Shown here: positions 1 to 10,021 of the stretch, piece after piece | Numbering within the stretch: position 1 is the stretch's first letter | How the letters are laid out: every line of letters begins with the position of its first letter | Assembly: GCF_963169125.1 (NCBI RefSeq) | Contig: NC_084793.1 | Span: 97,483,071 to 97,547,070, forward strand | From: Humulus lupulus | Lineage: Eukaryota > Streptophyta > Magnoliopsida > Rosales > Cannabaceae | Length of the DNA: 64,000 bases | Direction: 5' to 3' | The notes under the pieces: generated by a model | What the model was told of the DNA's origin: nothing | Databases searched by the model: none | The model's input: the letters and a program-made list of their open reading frames with translations, nothing else | Position numbers and translations under genes: made by a program

Positions 1-191
1 CTTTTCCTCGTCCTTGGGTAGCTCCCCAAGGTTATGAGGTTGAAACTACCCTTTCGCAGGATATTCCAGCCTCAATCTCGACATAGCTTGAAGTCGGTTG
101 TGTTCCAACTTACTGTCGATTAGTTTTAGCTGGTTCGTCCCAAACCCATTCAAGTCGTGTTTGGTTTGTAATCCATACACTTATATTCTCG

Positions 192-575
192 TATTTGGTT
201 ACATCCAAACATTTTTATTCTTCCATAATTTGTTTATATCCAAGCATTTTATTTTTAATAGTTTGGTTGTCTCCAAACTATCTTATCTCGGGTATTTGGT
301 TATATCCAAGTACTTTATTTTTAATAATTTGGTTATATCCAAAACGTCTTAGCTCGCGTATTTGGTTATATCCAAATACTTTATTTTTAATAATTTGGTT
401 GTCTCCAAAACATCTTAGCTCGCATATTTGGTTATATCCAAATACTTTATTTTTAATAATTTGGTTGTCTCCAAACTATCTTATCTCGCGTATTTGGTTA
501 TATCCAAATACTTTAATTTTAATAATTTGGTTGTCTCCAAAGTATCTTAGCTCGCGTATTTGGTTAAATCTAAAC
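192..575. repeat. 33/66-bp tandem repeat array with TTTGG-N6-CCAAA stems
   Basis: The phrase TATTTGGTTATATCCAAA recurs at 293, 359, 425, 491 and 557, an exact 66-bp period, with degenerate units back to 192. Each 66-bp unit is two 33-bp half units, one with TTTGG-TTATAT-CCAAA and one with TTTGG-TTGTCT-CCAAA, both short inverted repeats. Because 66 is a multiple of 3, long spurious reading frames run through the array. It lies downstream of the integrase gene of element 1. Confidence 0.9.
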
Positions 576-799
576 AATTGTATGCTTTTGATATATGCTA
601 TTTCATTTTTTCAAGCAGAGGGTATATGTACCACTAATGCCCCCTTAATATCCTATGAGTGTGACCATAGGTTATTAAATTAAGAGAGTTTGCAAAAAAT
701 ACAGCATATTGAAATGAAATCGAACTTTATTTGAATAATGTATTAATAGGAACATAGTACAGATAAACAAGTATGGTTACAGGTGACATCATTCCTACA
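576..799. other. 3' non-coding stretch of element 1 with possible polypurine tract
   Basis: No gene is seen. On the minus strand TAAGGGGGCATTAG (about 637-650) resembles a polypurine tract, and TGGTACATATACC follows immediately, which could be the start of a 3' LTR. However, the sequence further left does not look like the 5' LTR at 7101-7920, so this boundary is tentative. Confidence 0.35.
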
Positions 800-2176
800 C
801 TACTGATAGTAAGGTCGTAGATTTTCGCCATTCCATGCTCGTGGTACCAAACTCCCATTCAGTCTAGCCAACTTGTAGACACCAGGTCGGATGGCTGATT
901 CGATATGATAAGGTCTTTCCCAATTAGGCCCGAGCACGCCAGCAGCAGGATCCCGTGTTGCCAAGAACACACGCCTCAACACCAAATCTCCCACACCGAA
1001 TTTTCTATCTCGTACTCTTTTATTGAAATACCAGGTAGCTCACTGTTGGTATGCAACATTTTTTAGTTGTGCTTCGTCCCTTCTTTCTTTAATCAGGTCC
1101 AGACTTACTTCGAGTTGGGATTGGTTCGAGGCTTGGTCATAAGAGTGGGCACAAATTGTTGGTATTTCGACCTCAATTGGGAGCATAGCCTCGCATCCAT
1201 ATGCCAGAGAAAAGGGGGTATGTCCTGTTGAAGTACAAGTTGTGGTTCGATATGCCCATAAAACTTGGGGCAATTCTTCAAGCCATCTCCTTTTTACTTC
1301 TTTCAACTTTTTCTTCAGAGAACTCTTTAGGGTTTTGTTTACAGCTTCGACCTGGCCATTCGATTGGGGATGGGCCAAAGAGGAGAAGCTCTTTATTATC
1401 CCATTTTTCTCGCAAAAGTTGGTAAACAGGTCGCTATCGAATTGATTGTCGTTATCGGACACAATCTTCATTGGCATCCCATATCGGCATATAATGTTCT
1501 TTACCACGAAGTCCAAGACTTTTTTCGAGGTAATTTTCGCTAGAGGCTCAGCCTCGGTCCACTTCGTAAAGTAATCTACTGCGAGAACTGCGTATTTGAC
1601 TCCGCCTTTGCCAGTTGGTAGCGAGCCTATGAGGTCTATTCCCCAGACTGCAAATGGCCATGGGGAGGTCATCATAGTTAGCTCGGAAGGTGGAGCTCGA
1701 GGGCTTGTGGCGAATCGTTGACACTTGTCGCATTTCTTGACGTAATCAAACGAATCTGCTTTGATGGTAGGCCAGAAGTATCCTTGGCGTATGATTTTCT
1801 TAGATAGGCTATGCCCCCCAGTGTGGTCTCCACAGAATCCTTCGTGAATTTCTTCCATGATCTTCTTAGCCTCGGGTGGAGTCACACATCAGAGTAATGG
1901 CATAGAGTATCCTCTTCTATATAGCCTTCCCTCGAAAATGGTATACTTGGGGATCTGATACATCAACTTTCGAGCCTTGGTCCGCTCCTCTGGGAGAATG
2001 TCGATCTCAAGGTACTTAATTATTGGGGTCATCCAGGTCGGCTCGAAGTTTATCATGCATACATCTTCCTGTTCAGGCTCGGTTATACTGGGTGTTGATA
2101 AATGTTCCATTGGCACGACATTCAGTTCATCAACCTCGGTGGACGTGGCGAGCCTGGCTAAAGTGTCTGCATTCAA
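800..2176 (-). pseudogene. Integrase region of element 1 (interrupted)
   Basis: The zinc-binding segment is visible (HEGFCGDHTGGHS then KKCDKCQRF, an H-H-C-C pattern), followed by the catalytic core: WGIDLIGSLPTG (first Asp), IVSDNDNQFDSD (second Asp, with the usual Gly of SDNG changed to Asp) and HPQSNGQVEAVNK (Glu). The C-terminal part ends with a tail at 800-994 reading NGENLRPYYQ. Three reading-frame pieces are separated by single TGA codons near 1038 and 1887, both at places where the family has Arg, consistent with CGA to TGA change. The N-terminal piece (1889-2176) is the linker from RNase H. It would join element cDNA to the host chromosome; this copy is broken. Confidence 0.85.
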
Positions 2177-2580
2177 ATTTTGCTCTCGGGGAACCTATTC
2201 TATCGTGTAAAATTCGAATTGCTCGAGGGCTTCCTTCGCTTTTTCTAAATATGCAGCCATTCTCGTTCTGTGAGCCTGGTATTCCCCTAAGATTTGGTTG
2301 ACCACCAACTGGGAGTCACTATAGCAATGTATCGCCTTAGCCTTGAGTTCCTTGGCTATTCGAAGTCCTGCCAGTAAAGCTTTGTATTCAGCCTCATTGT
2401 TTGACGCTTCGAAGTCAAATCTCAAAGCCAAGTGAAATTGACTTCCTGCTGGGGTGATCAGTATTATTCCTACCCCCGACCCGTTTTCATTGGTAAACCC
2501 GTCAACATAAAGTTTCCACAGCTCGCGGGCTAGGGTTTTAACTTCATCGTTGGTCACTCTGGTGCATTCCACTATGAAGT
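2177..2580 (-). pseudogene. Second (additional) RNase H domain of element 1
   Basis: The segment KLYVDGFTNENGSGVGIIL starts an RNase H fold with the first Asp in YVDG; EAEYKALLAGL supplies the Glu and CYSDSQLVVNQI the next Asp. This is the extra RNase H found after the degenerate first RNase H in Tat-lineage elements. A TAG codon (near 2197) separates it from the integrase linker, where Gln is usual. In this family the domain is thought to remove RNA from the RNA-DNA hybrid. Confidence 0.8.
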
Positions 2581-3760
2581 CTGCCAGGGCCTGTCCTCTT
2601 ATGGTTGTCCTCGGATGGTAGGTAATCTCGAATTGTCCAAGTTCGACGACCCATTTTAATAATCAGCCCGAGGCTTCTAGCTTGGACAAGACTTGTCTTA
2701 GTGGTTGATCAGTCAACACATGAATGGGATGCACCTGGAAATAGGGTCAGAGCTTTCGAGATGAGTGAATTAGGCTGAGTGCCAGCTTCTCCATTAAGGG
2801 GTATGTCAACTCTGCCCCCAGTAACCTTTTGCTGACATAGTATACAGGATTTTATACCTTCTGTTCTTCTCGGATGACCACGACGCTAATGGCGTGCTCG
2901 GTCGTAGCAAGATATAGGTACATAACTTCCCCTGTGATGGGTTTTGACAAGATGGGGGGGTTCCACGAGGTGCTTCTTGAGTTCCTGAAAAGCTAACTCG
3001 CATTCTTTTGTCCACTCGAATTTTTTGCCTCCCCTCAAAAGGTCAAAAAATGGAAGACAACGGTCTGTAAATTTTGAGATAAACCTACTTAGTGCCGCCA
3101 TTTGCCCAGTCAAACTTTGGACATCCTTATGCTTTCGAGGTGAGGGCATATCAATTACAGCCTGGATCTTGTCTGGATTAGCTTCTATTCCCCGGGCCTT
3201 TACAATGAAGCCTAGGAATTCTCCTAACGATACTCCAAAAGAGCACTGCTGGGGGTTAAGTTTCATGTCATATCTCTGTAACACGGCAAAGCATTCTTCT
3301 AGGTCGTCCACATGGTAAATGTTATGTTTAGATTTAACCAACATATCATCAACATAAACTTCCATGTTATTACCTATCTGCTCGGAGAACATCATATTTA
3401 CGAGCCATTGGTAAGTGGCTCCAGCATTCTTCAGTCCGAATGGCATGACATTGTAGCAATACAGTCCTTTGTCTATCACAAAACTCGTATGCTCTTGGTC
3501 TGGGCATGCATGGAGATCTGGTTATATCCATAATAAGCATCCATGAATGACATAAGTCCATGCCCTGTTGTGGCATGTACGAGCTGGTCGATTCGACGTA
3601 GGGGGAAGCAATCCTTTGGACAGGCCTTATTGAGGTCGGAGTAATCAATACAGGTCTGCCATGTCTCGTTAGGTTTCGGGACTAGTACTGGGTTGGCGAC
3701 CCAATCGGGGTAGAAGGCATCTTGAATGAATTGGTTTGCCTTCAACCTATCAACCTCTTC
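2581..3760 (-). pseudogene. Reverse transcriptase plus first RNase H of element 1
   Basis: The fingers motif NPVLVPKPNETWQTCIDY lies in 3476-3745; the palm YVDD box (MEVYVDDMLVKS) and the thumb lie in 2886-3479. The polymerase motif is intact, but the two parts are in different frames, so there is a frameshift near 3478. Another frame change near 2950 leads into a degenerate first RNase H (ISVVVIREE to the ALADFIVE segment). A TGA at about 2662 interrupts it. Order and motifs are those of Ty3/gypsy Tat elements. Confidence 0.85.
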
Positions 3761-3930
3761 TTTTAGGGCCTTCTTCCTCTCGTCATCTAGGAGTCTTCAC
3801 TTTTGCTGCTTCAGGGGAAAGCTTTTGTCAATATTCAGAGCGTGGCTTACCACATTCAGATTTATCCCTACCATATCCGAATGTGACCATGCAAAAACAT
3901 CCTGGTTCTTTTTCAAAAAAAAATTAATTG
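3761..3930 (-). other. Protease-RT linker, decayed
   Basis: Between the protease tail and the RT start the minus-strand translation is full of stops. The segment is presumably the linker of the polyprotein after frameshifting. No separate gene is seen. Confidence 0.4.
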
Positions 3931-4580
3931 CTATTTTGTTTCTTTTGGAAGGTTTTTCCCTACCTTCACTGTCTTCGAGGGGTCTACTTCTTCGAGCCTG
4001 ACCTCTTCAAGCTCTTCTAATGGCTCGAGGTCAGTTCTTTCCTCTATTCTTGGATCAATTTCTTCGTCTATCTTGAAGACTGTTCCGTCTTTATTCTGAA
4101 CTATGACAAGTGTTTGTGCGCTTGTCTGTTTCTTTCCTCTAATGGAAATGCTATAGCATTCCCTCCCTGCTAGTTGATCTCCCCTCAGTGTCCCGATGCA
4201 ACTAGAAGTTGGGAACTTGATGGCCCAGTGCCTCACAGACAAAACTGCCCCTAGCTCTACTAGGGCAGATCTCCCGAGCAGCACATTGTAGGCCGATGGT
4301 AGATCCACTACTACGAATTCCATCATCATGGTTGTTGAGACCGAGAAGTCTCCCAAGGTCACATGGAGTTCGATGGATCCCATACACGCAATCCCTTCTC
4401 TTGAAAAGTCGTACAATGTCGTTGCACAAGCCTTTAGGTCACGAAGCGTGAGTCTCAACTTTTCTAAGGTGGCCTTATAGAGGATATTCACTGAGCTCCC
4501 ATTATCAACCAGGACTCGATGAACCCTCTTATTCGCTAGCTGAAGAGTGATGACCAGCGAGTTGTTGTGAGGAAACTACA
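3931..4580 (-). pseudogene. Aspartic protease region of element 1
   Basis: The minus-strand frame 3931-4491 begins within the active-site region; upstream codons (about 4492-4560) read VLVDNGSSVNILY, a D-N-G variant of the retroviral D-T/S-G active site common in plant Tat elements. The later FVVVDLPSAYNVLLGR segment is the conserved flap-to-core part (ILGR-like). An acidic tail with many Glu follows (DPRIEERTDLEPLEELEE). It would cut the gag-pol polyprotein. A TAG in the upstream segment separates it from gag. Confidence 0.8.
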
Positions 4581-4614
4581 CATGAGATGTGTCATCCTCA
4601 GTAAAAGTTATAGG

Positions 4615-7024
4615 TTAAGATTCAACCCTCTGGTGTTTCGGAGCCCTAGGTTCCGGTTCATAAGAGGACCCGTCACTAGTTTTCAGCTCATTCACATATC
4701 TTTGTTGGGCATTCCTGCCTGATCCTGCGAGATGAGGTCCCCCCGAGATGGTTACAACATCTTCACCATCAATCGGAGGGGGTCTCTCATCCTCCCTGGC
4801 TCGAGAGTTATTGTTTTGGGCAGGTGGTGGTGCAGCTGGCCTCTGACTGGTAGAAGCTTGATTGGGATTTCGGTTTCTTACATATTGCCTAAAATATCCT
4901 CTTGGGATCAGGCTTTCTATCTCGTCTTTTAGTTGCCTGCATTCATCGATTGTATGTCCGATATCCCTATGGAATTTGTAGTATTTACTAGAATCTCTCT
5001 TTGCTTTCTGATTCCTCATGGGGTCCGGACGCCTGAAACGAACCTAGTTTTCATTATCCAGGTAGATATTCTCCTGAGACTCATTCAGCTTGGTATACAC
5101 TTTGTACACTGAGAAATATCTTTCCCTTTTTTTCTTTTTTCCCCTTTCCGCCTCGGGGTTACTCCCTTTAGCCTTCTTTCTTTTGGAAGGGTTGTCTGCA
5201 GAGGGCTTCGAGGTTGATGGGTCCGCCGAGGTCGAGGCAGAGTTTATGTTTGTCATTGTAGTTATGGGCTGGGAGTCCATTTCAGTGCTGATCTTGCCTC
5301 CTCTACATTGACAAACCTCTGAGCTCGGCGATTGAACTCGGTTAAGGACCTCACAGGCTTTCTCTGCATATCTTCCCAGAGAGGGCTTCCAGGCATTACC
5401 CCAACTCGGACAGCCATCAGATGACCGTTGTCATCTACGTACCGAGCTCGGGCAACTTCCAAATTGAACCTTATAAGGTAACTTTTTAATGTTTCGTTCG
5501 GCTGTTGTCGGACATTGGTCAAGGCAGACGCCTCGGTCCTTATTTCGATCATGGCTCTAAATTGCTTCTTGAAATCTCTAGATAATTGATCCCAAGAAGC
5601 AATTGAATGCCTCTTATATTTTTTGAACCAGTTTTTTGTTGGTCCTGTGAGCGAAGCTGGAAACAGCATGCATCTGAGCTTGTAGCCCACATTACTCGCT
5701 GTCATAATGGTAGTAAACGTACTTAAGTGACTGTATGGATCGGAATTCCCATCAAACGGTGGGACATGAGGAATCTGAAATCCTTGAGGAAACGGGGTGC
5801 TGGAAATATGGGGGGCAAAGGGTTCGAGTTCCTCGTCAAACTCTTCGTCCTGATCCCGACCTCGTTCATTTTGTAAGAGCCTGAACGCTCTTTCTAGTTG
5901 ATCAATCCTTTCTTAGACTGGATCCACGAGGGGTCTGACCTAAAATTGGTTATCATTGATCACAATTCCAGCTTCGTACCTCCGCATGGGATCCTTGCGC
6001 CCATTTAGGTGATCCCTCAGGTCTGGGTTCAAGAGGTTATCATTACCCTGATTCTGGTTCAGGTGTTCCCGTAAGTCTGGGCGATCCCTTCGATTCCTTG
6101 TATTTCTGCGTCCCCGGTCATACATACTGACCGATCTGGTGTCTCCTGAGCCTTCACTGGTATGGCTCGCTGCGCGGTTGTTTCGAGATGGGTTCCTTTC
6201 TGGTTGTCTCGTCTCAATAGTGTGAGACCGAGACATTTGGCTTCTTGTAGGCTGGGTGCCTCTACATTCTCTAGAAGTCTCCTCATTCCCATATTTCTGC
6301 CCAGATCGCCTTTCCCTATCACCCTAAGTCAGTTGCGTGTTTCTCCGAGGCAGTGAGGGATATCTTATCGGCGATGGTGGGTGCCTTATGGGTGATGGTG
6401 GCTGCCATCCATTACAGGGCCTAGAAGGTTCCTAGTTTGCCTGTGCTGGTTCAGGAACGTTCTAGGTGTTACTAGGATTTTGGGTCCGAGTCGCCGCCTG
6501 GGCTCGGCTATTCCCAGTCTCGGCTGGTACCTCAGCAGTTGAGTTGGTAGGAGCTCTAGCCTGGGTACTTCTCCGGGGCCTTGAGGGAGCAGGTTGTTCT
6601 GCTGGTGGCGGAGGTTGCTCCATTTTTCATGTGGCAGCGTTTTTGCGAGGTCGCCCACGAGGCCTGCGTGGTGGAACATGAACATCTCGTGGAGGTGGAG
6701 CTTGGGCCTCAGGCAAAGGTAGGGGCTGAGCCGCCTGTGCCTCAGTAGCCAATCTGGCCAGCTCCTCGTTACGCTTCTTAGCCTCCGCAAACTGCTTTCG
6801 CAGTTGGCAATTTTCAAGCTCCACAATAGGACATATCGCTCAGGGTTGTAGTATATGTCCTCGTCGTCCCTGGGGTCCGATGGTGTAGGTGGTCCTCGAG
6901 AGTCAGAGGATCCACTTTTCTCATCTGGGTCCGAATCCATCATCGACTGCTTCCCAGGGCGCCGGGGATAGTCAACTTCCTCTAAGATTTCCTCCTCGGG
7001 AATATTGGGATCATTCGCGGCCAT
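4615..7024 (-). pseudogene. gag of element 1 (fragmented)
   Basis: The probable start at 7024 gives an acidic leader (MAANDPNIPEEEILEEVDYP). A frameshift near 6830 splits off a coiled, proline-rich segment (6627-6824), an Arg-rich segment follows (5940-6236), then the capsid-like Retrotrans_gag core at 5262-5705 (NWFKKYKRHSIASWDQLSRD; QQPNETLKSYLIRF). The C-terminal pieces 5044-5280 and 4615-5019 hold a Lys-rich tract and a non-standard zinc knuckle (KFHRDIGHTIDECRQL). Stops near 5042 and 5940 and several frame changes make it a pseudogene. The product would form the cytoplasmic virus-like particle. Confidence 0.85.
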
Positions 7025-7082
7025 AGTTGATTCGGGGAAGCTTCTTCGACTGAATTGATCACATACGTACTACTTAATGCTC

Positions 7083-7100
7083 TCAATGAAAGCACCAAAC
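7083..7100 (-). promoter_or_regulatory. Primer-binding site of element 1
   Basis: On the minus strand TTTGGTGCTTTCATTGAG follows directly after the 5' LTR. The same site occurs after the LTR of element 5 (57019-57039), which supports the call. The priming tRNA was not identified. Confidence 0.7.
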
Positions 7101-7920
7101 TATTGACGCCGTTTTTCGTCAACTTAAATCGTAGAGAAATTAAACAACGTATACTATGAAGAAAATGAATAATGAAGAAATACAAGAGGGTTTTACGAGG
7201 TTCAACAGTTAACTCGGCCTAGTCCACGAGTCTGTGTTATTAAGGCTTAAAGATTTCTGGAAATTCTTCAGAGATAAATTATCCAGAGCTTATTCTCCAG
7301 CCAAAAGAAATTGATCCTTTACAAGTGGTCATTCCTCCTCTATTTATAGGGGAGGTTACAGAGTTCATTCCCACATATTTCGGGAAGATATTCTATATAT
7401 CAATTTTTATTAAATGAAATTAAATGCAAAATCTCCTACATATGTGGAAACGTCCCATAAGAATCGGGAACGAATAACAGACTAAATAATATCCCTTAAA
7501 TGTTGGGATTGTGAAACAATAAATATGTTCATACGCAACGGACTATCCCAGATGACTCATCGGGTCTTCGAGATCAACGATCAACCCTGTGGTTATCAAG
7601 ACTTATGATACTGCTACGAGCTTGCCACCCTACTTCAGGACATGCTCGGAGTAGATTGACTTATCGAAGCTATCAAACTTGAGCATGCACTTCCCGAGCT
7701 CGGACTGTTTAAGCCGAAGACAATCGATAACGGATGTATCCCAACGTCATGTCATTTCGAACTCAGAAAGAATCCCGAGGTTACACATCTTCGAGGTCGT
7801 CATTTTACTTCGGAGATCTTACAGCTGGACCATACAATGCATTTCAAACATTTCGAGCTCACACTTGACGAGTCCAGTTTTCGAGGTCATAACCTCTTGT
7901 CTCGAAATCTAGGTGTAACA
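7101..7920 (-). repeat. 5' LTR of element 1 (820 bp)
   Basis: On the minus strand the LTR begins TGTTACACCTAG (ending at 7920) and ends ...GGCGTCAATA at 7101, so the terminal CA is changed to TA. It is bounded by the primer site. A TATA box lies at 7341-7348. No ORF in it is believable. Confidence 0.75.
7341..7348 (-). promoter_or_regulatory. TATA box of the element 1 LTR
   Basis: TATAAATA on the minus strand, in a purine/pyrimidine-biased context about 240 bp from the LTR 3' end, a normal place for the U3 promoter. Confidence 0.65.
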
Positions 7921-9519
7921 AATTTCTACGCGCTTATTTCTATCATTTTTTAAATAAGGATTTAGCAACATAATTTCTCTCCATTATTTATTTCTTTTAA
8001 ATCCCTAAGTTGATTAATCCTCTTAAGACATTATTTTCATTTCATAAAAATAATTTATTTAGTCATTTAAAAATAATAATAACATATCCATTTATTATTT
8101 TTAAATTGCATAGAAAATAACAAATGCTTGAACTATCTAAGGTACTTATAAATATCATGCTTCCTTTAGAAAATAACAATTTTATTTAAATTAATAAAAT
8201 TATAAAGTTGATGTGAGAAAAAAATATTTAATTTGCTTGTATTATGTAAGTCTTAATTTTATGTAGTAAAAATTCATCTGTAACAATCAAATAAATATAT
8301 TTTAATTTATTAAACTAAACTTTCAGCCACCATTTAATTTATTTAAAAATCACAAGTGAATTCAATCTCAACATTTTTCTTAATTAAATGAAGGAAAATT
8401 ATACTCATTAAAATGTGAACATTCAAGGTTACATTTATAATATCATTTATAATATTTATATAGTTTAGGGTGTTATATTATTTCAACAAACACACAAACT
8501 TTCTTTTATTTAAAAGACTCTTCATAATTTTTACCAAAAATTCCAGCAAACAATTAAACCTTCAAACATCACCATCTTGGAATTAAAACTCATATTTTCT
8601 TTGAAAATATATATAAAAAAAAATTGTAGGTATTTATTTGAGTAAAAATATCATTTTAATGTAAATTAAAATTCCATTTTAATTTCTTAAAAAACATCAT
8701 AGCACTTGCAAAATCATTTAAGCATGCAAATCATTATTTTCATCATATTGTAAACCATTTATACACAAAAATCAGCAAGCATAACAAGTCATGAAATTCA
8801 TCTTTTACATCATGTTTCACAAAAATTTACACAATAATCATTTACGTTTAATTAACAAAAATTTAAACATAATCCTAGCATGCACCTATAATCACATTGT
8901 AAATCTAAGAAAATCCCTAACATCACATAGACATTCAAATCATAGGCATGCTTCAAGATCAATCATACACACATATAGGCTGAAACCCTCATGAATCAAA
9001 CATAAAAATAAAACCAAAATTCTCATAAACATATTCATTAACTTTCATGGATTCAATAACAAAAAAATCCAAATTAATTATCATGCCAAAATTTACATGG
9101 GATCCTAGAACATGGATCTAACATAAAAATTAAAATAACAAAAATTACAAAGAGGATCCCTATGCATACATAGGCCGAAACCTTTAATGAACATGGACAT
9201 AGAATACCAAAATTACCATACTCAAGTGTTTCAAAAACCACCTAGATCAACACATAGCAAAAATTCAAATAGGAACGAAATCACCAGCAATCTATTAGAT
9301 ATCAACACAAAACCAAAACAAAACTAATGATCAACTACCTCTTTTGATAGAGTTTCAAAACTCAATTTGGCCACCACCCTTGATCACCTCCCTAGGGATT
9401 CCGAACATCACAAGAAAAGAAAACCACAAATTATAAGAAGATGATTCATGACTAAGGATTAAAAGTAAAAAAAAAAACATAAGCACATAACTAGGGGTTT
9501 TTCGAAACCCTACCCTTCT

Positions 9520-9605
9520 TCTTCTTCTCTTCTCCTTCTTTCTCTTCTCTCTCTCTCTCTCTCTAGAATTCGTGGCTCTCCTCTCTCTCTCTCTCCTTCT
9601 CTTGA
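9520..9605. repeat. CT-rich microsatellite in LTR of element 2
   Basis: Runs of TTC and CT, matched by a shorter run at 26925-26999 in the other LTR. In LTRs such pyrimidine tracts often lie near transcription starts; here that role is only inferred. Confidence 0.7.
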
Positions 9606-10021
9606 ATTCGGCAGCCCCAAAGAAAAATGGCTCCTCTATTTTCTTCTTTCCCCCTTTATCTAACCTAAGGCAATTACTAGCCTAATGAAAAAAAAAAGGG
9701 TAAGTTTCCTATTTGTGTTTATTTTCATTTATTTTGTTTTTTATTTGATTTTTTCTTAATTATTGAAAAATAAGAGTGTATAAAGATGACAAAATCTTTT
9801 CCTATTTTATCTAATGATCATCCAATCAAATTATTCTAAGACCAAACCAATTACGAAAGAAAATCCTTCATTTCCCACTCTCCTACACGCCACTTCTCCT
9901 TTTCTCTTCTTTATTTTTATTTTTTTTAACTAAATAAATAAAATAAATCTAATAAAAGAAAACAAAAAAAGTGTGTAGAAAATTCCATACAAGTGCACCA
10001 TGCAACCATGCACATGCACAC

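Larger units (their letters stand above)
1..7920 (-). mobile_element. Ty3/gypsy Tat-lineage retrotransposon (element 1), degenerate
   Basis: Reading right to left, the order is 5' LTR (7101-7920), primer site, gag, protease, reverse transcriptase, RNase H, a second RNase H, and integrase. The duplicated RNase H and this gene order are known hallmarks of the Tat lineage of Ty3/gypsy. Coding parts are split by stops and frameshifts, so the copy cannot be autonomous. It appears to lie inside the left LTR of the neighbouring Tekay-like element, because homology to that LTR resumes just right of 7920. The matching 3' LTR was not found in 1-800: either it lies left of the window or the element is rearranged. 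Confidence 0.85.

Noticed and set aside
195..683. 162-residue plus-strand ORF
   Set aside because: It is the translation of the 66-bp repeat, whose length is a multiple of three; no start context or domain.
1201..1445. Plus-strand ORFs over integrase of element 1
   Set aside because: Antisense shadows of the minus-strand integrase frame.
8791..8994. 67-residue ORF repeated at 26164-26364
   Set aside because: The repetition reflects the paired LTRs of element 2, and the frame is short, AT-rich and shifts between copies.
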